A stretch of DNA of 34,245 nucleotides from Pseudomonas gingeri (GTDB lineage: Bacteria; Pseudomonadota; Gammaproteobacteria; Pseudomonadales; Pseudomonadaceae): the NCBI RefSeq assembly GCF_013385635.1, contig NZ_JACAPR010000017.1, forward strand, positions 1-34,245. The letters are read 5' to 3'. Positions 16,189 through 23,032 of the stretch are shown piece by piece (position 1 is the first letter of the stretch; every line of letters begins with the position of its first letter). Under the pieces are notes generated by a model. The model made no database searches. It had not been told where the DNA came from and was given only the letters and a program-made list of their open reading frames with translations. The position numbers and the translations under genes are program-made.

Positions 16189-16653
16189 ATGATCAACCCG
16201 AAACTGCTGCAACTGGTAATCGATGCCTCCAACGACGGCATCGTCGTCGCCGAACAGGAAGGCGAAGACAATATCCTGATCTATGCCAACCCGGCGTTCG
16301 AACGCCTGACCGGCTACAGCAACGAAGAAATTCTCTATCAGGATTGCCGTTTCCTGCAGTCGGGCGACCGCGACCAGCCGAATCTGGAATTGATCCGCGA
16401 GGCACTGCGCACCCGCAAGCCGTGCCGCCAGATCCTGCGCAACTATCGCAAGGACGGCACGCACTTCTGGAACGAGCTGTCGATCTCCCCGGTGTTCAAC
16501 GAGAGCGACCAGCTGACCTACTTTGTCGGCGTGCAGAAAGATGTGACGATCCAGGTCAAGGCACAGCAGCGGGTGGCCCAGCTGGAAGCGCAACTGGCCG
16601 AGGTCAGGGCCGAACTCGACGCGCTCAAGGCGACCAGTGGCGTCAACCAATAG
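16189..16653 (+). CDS. Short LOV blue-light photoreceptor (154 aa)
   Basis: A stand-alone LOV (PAS) domain with no output domain. The flavin-adduct cysteine is Cys53 in YQDCRFLQ, followed by the LOV-typical YRKDGTHFWNELSISPV and YFVGVQKDVT. After the core (about residues 12-118) comes a charged helix of some 35 residues (VKAQQRVAQLEAQLAEVRAELDAL), probably a coiled-coil dimer helix. From memory it closely resembles the P. putida short LOV protein PpSB1-LOV, with the cysteine at the same position. Light should form a reversible flavin-cysteine bond and change dimer geometry. It is followed by a PilZ-like gene and then faces a LitR-type MerR gene. The ribosome-binding site is weak. Confidence 0.93.
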   Translation: MINPKLLQLVIDASNDGIVVAEQEGEDNILIYANPAFERLTGYSNEEILYQDCRFLQSGDRDQPNLELIREALRTRKPCRQILRNYRKDGTHFWNELSISPVFNESDQLTYFVGVQKDVTIQVKAQQRVAQLEAQLAEVRAELDALKATSGVNQ

Positions 16654-16721
16654 TGGAATCCGTTGTCTGAGCAGATATCCACCATTGTTGTATGCACGTT
16701 TCCCACTTTTCGAGCTCGATC

Positions 16722-17327
16722 ATGCACCGCGACGCCCTTCTGACTCAGGACGAGCTGGACTTCATACGGACCATGCAACACAACCCGCAGCTCAACAAGC
16801 GCGATGCCTCGTCGAGCCTGCTGGTCAATGGCGTGTCGCAGATCCGTGACCTGCTGACGCGCCTGGCGGCCCATGAACAGGTGACGATCCAGGCAAACTT
16901 CGAAAACCAGAAAATGACCTTCCCGCTGCACCTGGTGGAAGACGAGTTCCATGCCCAGCATTTGCGCCTGGGGGTGCCGAGCATCTACGAGGACGGGCCG
17001 ATGGTCCGTCCCTGGCGCCTGACCCTGGACGAGCCGGTGGTCCTGGAAAACTCCCGGGGCCAGTCCAGCGCCCTGGCGGTACGCGAGGTGTCGTTCAAGG
17101 GCGTGCTGGTGGAAAGTCGCAACGGCATCAAGCCGCCCAGGCAGTTCGCCCAGTGGTTCAGTCCCTCGGGGTATGAGCGCATTGCCTTGCGCGGACGGTT
17201 CGAGCGGGAAACCGAGCAGGGCCTGTATGCCTACCGGCTCAGCCAGAGCGACCAGGACGAAACCGAACGGTTGCGCCAGTACATCCTGCAGCAGCACCGC
17301 CTGGCCCATCCACAATTTCACACCTGA
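16722..17327 (+). CDS. PilZ-like protein of unknown role (201 aa)
   Basis: I cannot name this gene with certainty. The C-terminal half (residues about 95-195) resembles a degenerate PilZ or YcgR-type beta-barrel: a basic RPWR at 96-99, then EVSFKG at 122-127 where canonical PilZ has (D/N)xSxxG. The usual RxxxR is not intact, so binding of c-di-GMP is doubtful. The N-terminal half (about 1-80) is like the YcgR N-terminal fold. No signal peptide. The start at 16722 is preferred (MHRDALLTQDELDF); an in-frame ATG at 16692 is the alternative, and neither has a strong ribosome-binding site. It follows the LOV gene by 68 bp on the same strand, so the two are probably co-transcribed. Confidence 0.75.
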   Translation: MHRDALLTQDELDFIRTMQHNPQLNKRDASSSLLVNGVSQIRDLLTRLAAHEQVTIQANFENQKMTFPLHLVEDEFHAQHLRLGVPSIYEDGPMVRPWRLTLDEPVVLENSRGQSSALAVREVSFKGVLVESRNGIKPPRQFAQWFSPSGYERIALRGRFERETEQGLYAYRLSQSDQDETERLRQYILQQHRLAHPQFHT

Positions 17328-17338
17328 CCCCAGACACC

Positions 17339-18298
17339 TCAGGTATCCAGCTTGCCAGCCAGCAGTTGCTGCAGGCGCTGGCGCATCCGCTGGCCGTCAT
17401 GCCCCAGGCAGCCGATGCTGGTGCCTTCGAGGGAGTCCTGCAGCAGGTCGGCGACGTCGCCGGCGAGCATCACCGGACACTCCACCGCCAGCGCCAGCCG
17501 ATTCAGCCGGCGTGGCAGATCCGAGGCCGGTGAACGGTTGGAATACAGCACCAGCACCCGCGGCCGGACCTTTTCACAGATCAGCGGCAACTCGTCGAAA
17601 GGCTGCCCGATGGCCAGCACACTGACCGGGCACTCGCCGTTGCCGAGCAGCAAGCCGGCCACCAGCAATTCCAGCTCGCGACAATCCCCTGGCAATGCTG
17701 CGAGGACAATCCGCTCCAGGGGCGCGCCCCTGGCCGATTGCAGGCGCTGCAGCACCCGACCGCGCAGGAAGCTGTCGAGGAACAGCCATTCGCTGAGCAG
17801 CCCGAATGCACCACGCTGGGCGCGCAGCTCCTGCCAGAGCGGCATCAGGATATTCTGGAAGACCACCGTCAGCGGGTAGCTGGAAAAAATCTGCCCATAG
17901 ACACGCTCAAGCGCGAATTCGTCGAAGGCACTGATCGCGCTACCCAGTTGCACCTGGCAGTCGTGCCAATCATCCACGGGCAACGGCAGCAGGGTATCGG
18001 TCGACGGTACACGCGCCGCCGCTGTTTTCGCCAGGATCTTGCCGACCTTGCTGACCGCCACCCCTCGCTCGATCCAGCCGAGAATGCTGCGTACGGTCTC
18101 GATATCGCTCATGGCGTAGAGCCGATGCCCGCTTTCGGTGCGTGTCGGCTGAATCAGGCCATAGCGTCGTTCCCAGGCCCGCAGGGTGACCGGGTTCACG
18201 CCGGTCAGGCGCGAAACCTCGCGGATAGGAAACAATTCTTCCTGTTTCAAAGCCGGTAATGGCAGCGATACAGGTGCAAGTTCGGTGATGACGGCCAT
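17339..18298 (-). CDS. MerR-family regulator, class II LitR/CarH-like without B12 ligands (319 aa)
   Basis: A repressor-type protein with an N-terminal MerR helix-turn-helix (residues about 23-92, including LRAWERRYGLIQPTRTESGHRLY) and a CarH/LitR-like C-terminal half. In CarH, AdoB12 is held by a Trp, an EH pair and a lower-ligand His in a PGxxHE stretch. By hand alignment these are Ala160, E170-Trp171 and Arg207 (PGDCRELE), so cobalamin binding should be lost. This is the pattern of class II LitR proteins, which in P. putida work with a short LOV protein instead (from memory). The ATG at 18298 is preferred to the GTG at 18307. It is divergent from the ABM-folM-folE-folX operon and convergent with the LOV pair. 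Confidence 0.88.
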   Translation of the reverse strand: MAVITELAPVSLPLPALKQEELFPIREVSRLTGVNPVTLRAWERRYGLIQPTRTESGHRLYAMSDIETVRSILGWIERGVAVSKVGKILAKTAAARVPSTDTLLPLPVDDWHDCQVQLGSAISAFDEFALERVYGQIFSSYPLTVVFQNILMPLWQELRAQRGAFGLLSEWLFLDSFLRGRVLQRLQSARGAPLERIVLAALPGDCRELELLVAGLLLGNGECPVSVLAIGQPFDELPLICEKVRPRVLVLYSNRSPASDLPRRLNRLALAVECPVMLAGDVADLLQDSLEGTSIGCLGHDGQRMRQRLQQLLAGKLDT

Positions 18299-18304
18299 AT
18301 TTTC

Positions 18305-18344
18305 CACATCAATGTGTAAAATTTTGTAGATATTCTAGCCTACA
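18305..18344. promoter_or_regulatory. Inverted repeats at the LitR-type gene start
   Basis: CACAT-CA-ATGTG (18305-18316) lies just upstream of the regulator's start codon, within its leader. TGTAG (18325-18329) and CTACA (18340-18344), ten bases apart, follow directly. Sites with TGTA/TACA half-sites are usual for CarH/LitR-type MerR proteins. Both are well placed for autorepression. No convincing -35/-10 pair for the leftward promoter was found. Confidence 0.45.
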
Positions 18345-18380
18345 TCGACTCACTTTCTTCAAACATGGAACAATGCATTC

Positions 18381-18428
18381 ACCGTCTCTGACGGTTTTCC
18401 CGAAACAGGGAATAATTCTTGCCTGTTT
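18381..18428 (+). promoter_or_regulatory. Predicted promoter of the ABM-fol operon with two nested inverted repeats
   Basis: CTGACG (18388-18393), a 17-base spacer and AATAAT (18411-18416) form a plausible sigma-70 promoter (four and five of six consensus bases). ACCGTC-TCT-GACGGT (18381-18395) is a perfect inverted repeat lying on the -35 box. AAACAGG (18403-18409) and CCTGTTT (18422-18428) form a second one spanning the -10 box and start point. Repressor binding here would block the promoter. Which protein binds is not known; the divergent LitR-type regulator is the first candidate. Confidence 0.45.
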
Positions 18429-18509
18429 TTCAGACGCAGCCCACCACCTCGGCGCTGCGTTTCGCGTCTGCCCTACCCGGGCAGCCTGCTGGTCTTGCGG
18501 AGATACATA

Positions 18510-19079
18510 ATGTCTACCTCACCCGTCACCATGATGGTGGCACGTCGCGTCGCCGACGGCCGTTATCAGGATATGCTCGCCTGGCTCCAGGAAGGCGAAC
18601 AACTGGCTACCGACTTCCCCGGCTACCTGGGTTCCGGTGTGCTTGCCCCGCCTCCCACCGACAACGAATTCCAGATGATCTTCCGTTTCAGCGATGCCGC
18701 CACCCTGCACGCCTGGGAACACTCGGCCTCGCGCAAGGCCTGGCTGGAGCGTGGCGGCGATCTGTTCGCACGCCCTTCCGAGCACCGGGTCAGCGGCCTG
18801 GAAGGCTGGTTCGGCAGCGTCGGCCAGCGCCCGCCACGCTGGAAACAGAGCGTGGCGATCTGGCTGGCCTTCTTTCCGGTATCACTGCTGTTCAACTTCG
18901 CCCTGGGCCCGTTGCTGGCCGGACTGGAACTGGTGCCACGGATCCTGCTCAGCACGATGATGCTGACGCCGTTGATGGTCTACTTCTTCATCCCGCTGTC
19001 GACTCACCTGCTGGCGGGCTGGCTGCACGGCACCCGGGCCAGGACGTTGCCGGAAGCGGCACCGACGCAGAGCCGCTAG
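18510..19079 (+). CDS. ABM-domain protein with two membrane helices (189 aa)
   Basis: The N-terminal ~95 residues resemble the antibiotic-biosynthesis monooxygenase (ABM, dimeric alpha-beta barrel) fold, with VARRVADGRYQDMLAWL and GVLAPPPTDNEFQMIFRFSD. The C-terminal part has two hydrophobic helices (about 113-137 and 144-170), so the domain is anchored in the inner membrane. The ATG at 18510 has GGAG seven to eight bases upstream. It is the first gene rightward of the LitR-type regulator and probably the first of the operon with folM, folE and folX. ABM-like domains can oxidise quinol-like compounds or bind haem or flavin, but the role here is unknown. Confidence 0.85.
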   Translation: MSTSPVTMMVARRVADGRYQDMLAWLQEGEQLATDFPGYLGSGVLAPPPTDNEFQMIFRFSDAATLHAWEHSASRKAWLERGGDLFARPSEHRVSGLEGWFGSVGQRPPRWKQSVAIWLAFFPVSLLFNFALGPLLAGLELVPRILLSTMMLTPLMVYFFIPLSTHLLAGWLHGTRARTLPEAAPTQSR

Positions 19080-19128
19080 CCACGCGGGACGGCGGTCCCC
19101 CGCAGGGTTGTGGAAGGCGTGTCGCTGG

Positions 19129-19150
19129 TATAGTTTGACTTCAACGTCAA
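19129..19150 (+). promoter_or_regulatory. Possible internal promoter and inverted repeat before folM
   Basis: An extended -10 motif, TGG-TATAGT (hexamer 19129-19134), lies about 50 bp upstream of folM, with a weak TTGTGG 15 bases before it. Directly after comes TTGAC-TTCAAC-GTCAA (19135-19150), an inverted repeat at the expected start point. This could give folM-folE-folX a separate, regulated promoter. Confidence 0.35.
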
Positions 19151-19184
19151 TCGACACCCCTTCACTGCTTGCCGCGAGCCCCCG

Positions 19185-19895
19185 ATGCCATCGTCCCCCG
19201 CCCCGATCCTGATCACTGGCGCCAGCCAGCGTGTCGGCCTGCACTGTGCAGAGCGGCTGTTGGCGGACGGTTGCCCGGTGATCGTCAGCTACCGCAGCGA
19301 ACGACCCGGCCTGCTGGCCTTGCGCGAGCGGGGCGCGATCACGCTGTTCGCCGACTTCGCCAGCGAAGCCGGTATCCTGGCCTTTATCGACAGCCTGAAA
19401 CAGCACACCGACAGCCTGCGGGCGATCGTGCACAACGCCTCGGCCTGGCTGGCCGAAACCCCGGGCGACGAAACCGAGGTGTTTACCCGGATGTTCAGCA
19501 TCCATATGCTGGCGCCGTACCTGATCAACCTGCATTGCGCGCAATTGCTGCAACAATCGCCACTCGCCGATATCGTGCATATCAGCGATGACGTGACGCG
19601 CAAGGGCAGCAGCAAACACATGGCCTATTGCGCCAGCAAGGCCGGACTGGACAGCCTGACACTGTCCTTCGCCGCCCGATACGCACCGCGGATCAAGGTC
19701 AACGGCATCGCCCCCGCGCTGCTGATGTTCAACCCCGACGACGACGCGGCGTACCGCGCCAAGACCCTGGCCAAATCAGCCCTGGGCATCGAGCCTGGCG
19801 CCGAGGTGATCTACCAGAGCCTGCGCTACCTGCTGGACAACCCTTACGTCACCGGCACAACCTTGACCGTCAACGGCGGCCGGCACCTCAAATAA
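19185..19895 (+). CDS. folM: Dihydromonapterin reductase FolM (236 aa)
   Basis: A short-chain dehydrogenase with TGASQRVG (residues 11-18) as the NADPH loop, HNAS at 83-86, Ser134 and the Tyr148/Lys152 pair (YCASK). The TGASQRVG variant and size match FolM, which reduces dihydromonapterin to tetrahydromonapterin with NADPH. The identification is strengthened by folE and folX directly downstream, the two other enzymes of this pathway. Tetrahydromonapterin is the likely cofactor of phenylalanine hydroxylase in pseudomonads. Starts 105 bp after the ABM gene; 24 bp before folE. Confidence 0.9.
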   Translation: MPSSPAPILITGASQRVGLHCAERLLADGCPVIVSYRSERPGLLALRERGAITLFADFASEAGILAFIDSLKQHTDSLRAIVHNASAWLAETPGDETEVFTRMFSIHMLAPYLINLHCAQLLQQSPLADIVHISDDVTRKGSSKHMAYCASKAGLDSLTLSFAARYAPRIKVNGIAPALLMFNPDDDAAYRAKTLAKSALGIEPGAEVIYQSLRYLLDNPYVTGTTLTVNGGRHLK

Positions 19896-19919
19896 GCCGC
19901 CCCGCGAGGAAACATTGCA

Positions 19920-20480
19920 ATGAGCGCAACGCTGCCCGAGCATTACCGCGAGATCCTCCTGGGTCTTGGCGAAGACCCCGAACGCGAAGGTCTCCTGGAT
20001 ACCCCGAAACGGGCAGCCAAGGCCATGCAGTACCTGTGTCACGGCTATGCCGAGGATCTCGCCGGGGTGGTCAACGGCGCGCTGTTCGCCTCGGACAACG
20101 ACGAGATGGTGATCGTCAAGGACATCGAGTTGTACTCGCTGTGCGAGCACCACCTGCTGCCCTTTATCGGCAAGGCCCATGTCGCCTACATCCCGACCGG
20201 CAAGGTCCTGGGCCTGTCGAAGATCGCGCGGATTGTCGACATGTTCGCCCGGCGCCTGCAGATCCAGGAGAACCTGACCCGGGAAATCGCCGACGCCATC
20301 CAGCAGGTGACCAGCGCCGCGGGTGTCGCGGTAGTGATCGAGGCGCAGCACATGTGCATGATGATGCGCGGCGTGGAAAAACAGAATTCGACCATGAACA
20401 CCTCGGTGATGCTCGGCGCCTTCCGCGACTCGAACACCACCCGCATGGAGTTCCTGCAACTGATCGGACGGAGCAAGTAG
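19920..20480 (+). CDS. folE: GTP cyclohydrolase I FolE (186 aa)
   Basis: GTP cyclohydrolase I turns GTP into 7,8-dihydroneopterin triphosphate, the first pterin step. The zinc ligands are Cys75 and His78 (CEHHLLPF) and Cys146 (EAQHMCMMMRG). Substrate-loop residues GKAHVAYIP and the C-terminal NSTMNTSVMLGAFRD are canonical. The protein is of normal length for the short bacterial form. GAGGAAA lies about 8 bases upstream. Since pseudomonads usually have more than one folE paralogue, this copy, between folM and folX, is probably dedicated to tetrahydromonapterin. It is two bases from folX. Confidence 0.95.
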   Translation: MSATLPEHYREILLGLGEDPEREGLLDTPKRAAKAMQYLCHGYAEDLAGVVNGALFASDNDEMVIVKDIELYSLCEHHLLPFIGKAHVAYIPTGKVLGLSKIARIVDMFARRLQIQENLTREIADAIQQVTSAAGVAVVIEAQHMCMMMRGVEKQNSTMNTSVMLGAFRDSNTTRMEFLQLIGRSK

Positions 20481-20482
20481 CA

Positions 20483-20854
20483 ATGCCACAACTTCAACCG
20501 GGAATGGCCCGGATCCGGGTCAAGGACCTGTGCCTGCGCACCTTTATCGGCATCAACGAGGACGAGATCCTCAACAAGCAGGATGTGCTGATCAACCTCA
20601 CCATCCTCTATGCCGCCCAGGAAGCCGTGCGCGACAACGATATCGACCACGCACTGAACTATCGCACCATCACCAAGGCGATCATCCAGCATGTGGAGGG
20701 CAACCGCTTTGCCCTGCTCGAACGCCTGACCCAGGAGTTGCTGGACCTGGTCATGAGCAACGAAGCGGTGCTCTACGCCGAGGTCGAGGTCGACAAGCCC
20801 CATGCCCTGCGGTTTGCCGAGTCGGTGTCGATCACCCTGGCGGCGAGCCGCTGA
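20483..20854 (+). CDS. folX: Dihydroneopterin triphosphate 2'-epimerase FolX (123 aa)
   Basis: FolX epimerises dihydroneopterin triphosphate to dihydromonapterin triphosphate. The sequence follows E. coli FolX closely (from memory): IRVKDLCLRTFIGINEDE, HALNYRTITKAIIQHVEGNRF, LLERLTQELLD and AEVEVDKPHALRFAESVS. This set separates it from FolB. Its start is two bases after the folE stop and has GGAG about nine bases upstream. As the last gene of folM-folE-folX it completes a path from GTP to monapterin. No terminator is obvious in the 105 bases after it. Confidence 0.93.
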   Translation: MPQLQPGMARIRVKDLCLRTFIGINEDEILNKQDVLINLTILYAAQEAVRDNDIDHALNYRTITKAIIQHVEGNRFALLERLTQELLDLVMSNEAVLYAEVEVDKPHALRFAESVSITLAASR

Positions 20855-20959
20855 GTCGTTGAGTCCTGCCGTTGAAACCCGGAGCTGCCTGGCATTCGAC
20901 ACGCCAGGCTCTTATCATCGCGGCCTACGTTGATTGCCCCCTCAAGCACAGAGCCCACC

Positions 20960-21256
20960 ATGACCGAGCAAGAACGCCTCGAACTCGAAGCCGCCGCCTT
21001 TCGTCGGCTGGTCGCCCACCTGGACAGCCGCAAGGACGTCCAGAATATCGACCTGATGAACCTCTCCGGCTTCTGCCGCAACTGCCTGTCCAAGTGGTAC
21101 AAGGCCGAAGCCGACGAACGCCAGATCGCGCTGAGCCTCGACGAGGCCCGTGAAGTGGTCTACGGCATGCCTTATGCCGAGTGGAAAGCCCAATACCAGC
21201 AAGAAGCCAGTGCCGAACAACAGGCGGCATTCGCCAAAGGAAAAGCCCATGACTGA
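20960..21256 (+). CDS. DUF1244 family protein (98 aa)
   Basis: A small soluble protein of the DUF1244 family (PF06844). The hallmark is SGFCRNCLSKWYKAEA with a CxxC pair that could bind a metal, followed by YGMPYAEWKAQYQ. The start at 20960 is chosen because the conserved domain begins there (MTEQERLELEAAAF); the frame extends to 20930, but that part has no support. Function is unknown. It overlaps the next gene by eight bases, so both are translated together. Confidence 0.9.
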   Translation: MTEQERLELEAAAFRRLVAHLDSRKDVQNIDLMNLSGFCRNCLSKWYKAEADERQIALSLDEAREVVYGMPYAEWKAQYQQEASAEQQAAFAKGKAHD

Positions 21257-21587
21257 TCTGAATACCCTGCGCGCCAGCCTCGACAGCGGCGAGCATGTCT
21301 TCGCCGACACCCTGGCGTTTGTCGCCGCCGGCTACGACTACCAGCCACAGGCCTTCAACAACGGCGGCGTGGAAAATGCCGCCGGGCAGAACGAAGGCTC
21401 ATGCAAGACCCTGGGCCTGGCATTGCTCGAAGGCCTGAGCGATCAGCACGCGCTGCTGGCCTTCGGCGAGCACTACCGTTCGGTACTGGCCACCCCCGAA
21501 GGCAGCGACCACGGCAATATCCGCGCCCTGATCGAGCACGGCCTGGCCGGCGTGAAATTCGCCGCGCAACCGCTCAAGCGCCGCTGA
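21249..21587 (+). CDS. HopJ family protein (112 aa)
   Basis: A member of the HopJ family (PF08888), with FADTLAFVAAGYDYQPQAFNNGG and NEGSCKTLGLALLEGL as markers. The family name comes from a P. syringae type III effector, but it occurs widely in bacteria without type III secretion, so a housekeeping role is more likely. No secretion signal is visible. The ATG lies inside the end of the DUF1244 gene (eight-base overlap, GGAAAAG upstream), and the DUF1244-HopJ pair recurs in pseudomonads (from memory). A REP element follows. Confidence 0.9.
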   Translation: MTDLNTLRASLDSGEHVFADTLAFVAAGYDYQPQAFNNGGVENAAGQNEGSCKTLGLALLEGLSDQHALLAFGEHYRSVLATPEGSDHGNIRALIEHGLAGVKFAAQPLKRR

Positions 21588-21623
21588 TTGTTGGCCACCT
21601 GATCGTGCGAACGGTCGGATTCC

Positions 21624-21704
21624 GTGGGAGCTGGCTTGCCAGCGATGAGGCCTCAAGAGCGCTGCAAGCCTCAAGGGCCTAATCGGCGGCAAGCCGGCTC
21701 CTAC
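21624..21704. repeat. REPIN-type repeat between hopJ-like gene and trxB
   Basis: The ends are GTGGGAGCTGGCTTGCCAGC (from 21624) and GGCAAGCCGGCTCCTAC (to 21704), inverted and separated by about 45 bases. This is the same REP family as at 1-78 and 25282-25366. It sits just before the terminator shared by the converging genes. Confidence 0.8.
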
Positions 21705-21713
21705 AATTGACAC

Positions 21714-21743
21714 AAAAAAACCGGCCTCGCGGCCGGTTTTTTT
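21714..21743. terminator. Bidirectional rho-independent terminator
   Basis: Seven A (21714-21720), CCGGCC-TCGC-GGCCGG (21721-21736) and seven T (21737-21743) give a strong stem with a T-run in both directions. It ends the DUF1244-HopJ transcript rightward and trxB leftward. Confidence 0.92.
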
Positions 21744-21755
21744 ATTTCAGGTCAC

Positions 21756-22718
21756 TCAGAACGAAGCGTTCTGCAGACCGTCCAGGTAGCGTTCGGTATC
21801 CAAGGCGGCCATGCAGCCGGCGCCGGCCGAGGTGATCGCCTGGCGATACACGTGGTCAGCCACGTCACCGGCGGCGAACACACCTTCGACGCTGGTCGCG
21901 GTCGCATTGCCTTCACGGCCGCCCTGCACCACCAGGTAACCATCTTTCAATGCCAGCTGGCCCTCGAACAGCGAAGTGTTCGGGGTATGGCCGATGGCGA
22001 TGAAGACACCGTCGACCTTCAGTTCGTCGAAGCTGCCGTCGTTGTTTTTCAGACGGGCGCCGGTCACGCCCATGTTGTCGCCCAGGACTTCGTCCAGGGT
22101 GGAGTTGAGCTTGAGGATGATCTTGCCTTCGGCGACACGGGCATGCAGCTTGTCGATCAGGATCTTCTCGGCGCGGAACGTCTCGCGACGGTGGATCAGG
22201 GTCACGGTGCTGGCGATATTGGCCAGGTACAGCGCCTCTTCCACCGCGGTGTTGCCACCACCGACCACGGCAACCGGCTTGTTACGATAGAAGAAACCGT
22301 CACAGGTGGCGCAGGCGGAAACGCCCTTGCCCATGAAGGCCTCTTCCGAAGGCAGGCCCAGGTAACGAGCGCTGGCGCCGGTGGCGATGATCAGGGCGTC
22401 ACAGGTGAAAGTGCCGCTGTCGCCCACCAAGGTGTAGGGCTTCTTCGCCAGGTCCACCGCGTTGATGTGGTCGAAGATGATTTCGGTTTCGAAGCGCTCG
22501 GCGTGTTCACGCATACGCTCCATCAGCGCCGGGCCGGTCAGGCCGTGCACGTCGCCGGGCCAGTTGTCGACTTCGGTGGTGGTGGTCAACTGACCGCCAG
22601 CCTGCATGCCGGTGATCAGCAGCGGCTTGAGGTTGGCGCGAGCCGCATAGACCGCAGCGCTGTAACCGGCAGGGCCGGAACCGAGAATAATCACTCGCGA
22701 ATGGCGTACTTCAGACAT
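21756..22718 (-). CDS. trxB: Thioredoxin reductase (320 aa)
   Basis: An FAD/NADPH enzyme that reduces thioredoxin. The FAD loop is GSGPAGYSAA (residues 13-22), the redox pair is Cys136-Ala-Thr-Cys139 (ACATCDGFFY), the NADPH loop is VVGGGNTAVEEALYLA, and the C-terminal FAD motif is GVFAAGDVADHVYRQAITSAGAG. Length is standard for the low-molecular-weight type. AGGAGTGA gives a strong ribosome-binding site at the ATG 22718. It is divergent from cysZ across 314 bp and ends at a strong terminator. Confidence 0.97.
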   Translation of the reverse strand: MSEVRHSRVIILGSGPAGYSAAVYAARANLKPLLITGMQAGGQLTTTTEVDNWPGDVHGLTGPALMERMREHAERFETEIIFDHINAVDLAKKPYTLVGDSGTFTCDALIIATGASARYLGLPSEEAFMGKGVSACATCDGFFYRNKPVAVVGGGNTAVEEALYLANIASTVTLIHRRETFRAEKILIDKLHARVAEGKIILKLNSTLDEVLGDNMGVTGARLKNNDGSFDELKVDGVFIAIGHTPNTSLFEGQLALKDGYLVVQGGREGNATATSVEGVFAAGDVADHVYRQAITSAGAGCMAALDTERYLDGLQNASF

Positions 22719-23032
22719 GACTCACTCCTATCGACCGCCCCTGAGACACCGGGGCGGAGCGCCGGCAGACCGGCTGGAATAAAAAAGGACCGCGAAAGCA
22801 CTTGGGGAAGGCTTGTAGCACACAGTCCTGAAAAATAATGACGTGCAGCGTATCGAGGGGGCGAAGATTAAGGAAATACGCAATAACAATCCAGCTCATA
22901 GCAGGTCTCTATGCTGAAGGACGTTCTGCGCAAAGCCTTTATCAGCGAAAACGTTACTACAAATGTCGGCCCTTTCACCGCCTGTGCAAAGCCGGTAAGG
23001 TCGGCGCGTTTTCCCCTGCTTCGGAGCCCGTT
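22719..23032. other. 314-bp divergent region between trxB and cysZ
   Basis: This gap should contain promoters for trxB (leftward) and cysZ (rightward). Visible structure is limited: a small GC hairpin GCCGG-CAGA-CCGGC (22761-22774) in the trxB leader and CATAG/CTATG arms (22897-22901, 22909-22913). The open frame of cysZ continues upstream through it, but without a ribosome-binding site or family similarity. I see no certain promoter boxes. Confidence 0.4.

Noticed and set aside
18307..18307. GTG at 18307 as the start of the LitR-type gene
   Set aside because: It has no ribosome-binding site and lies within the inverted repeat; the ATG at 18298 is better placed, though both remain possible.
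21249..21587. HopJ-like gene as a type III effector
   Set aside because: The family is widespread in bacteria without type III secretion; no effector signal, hrp box or chaperone gene is nearby.
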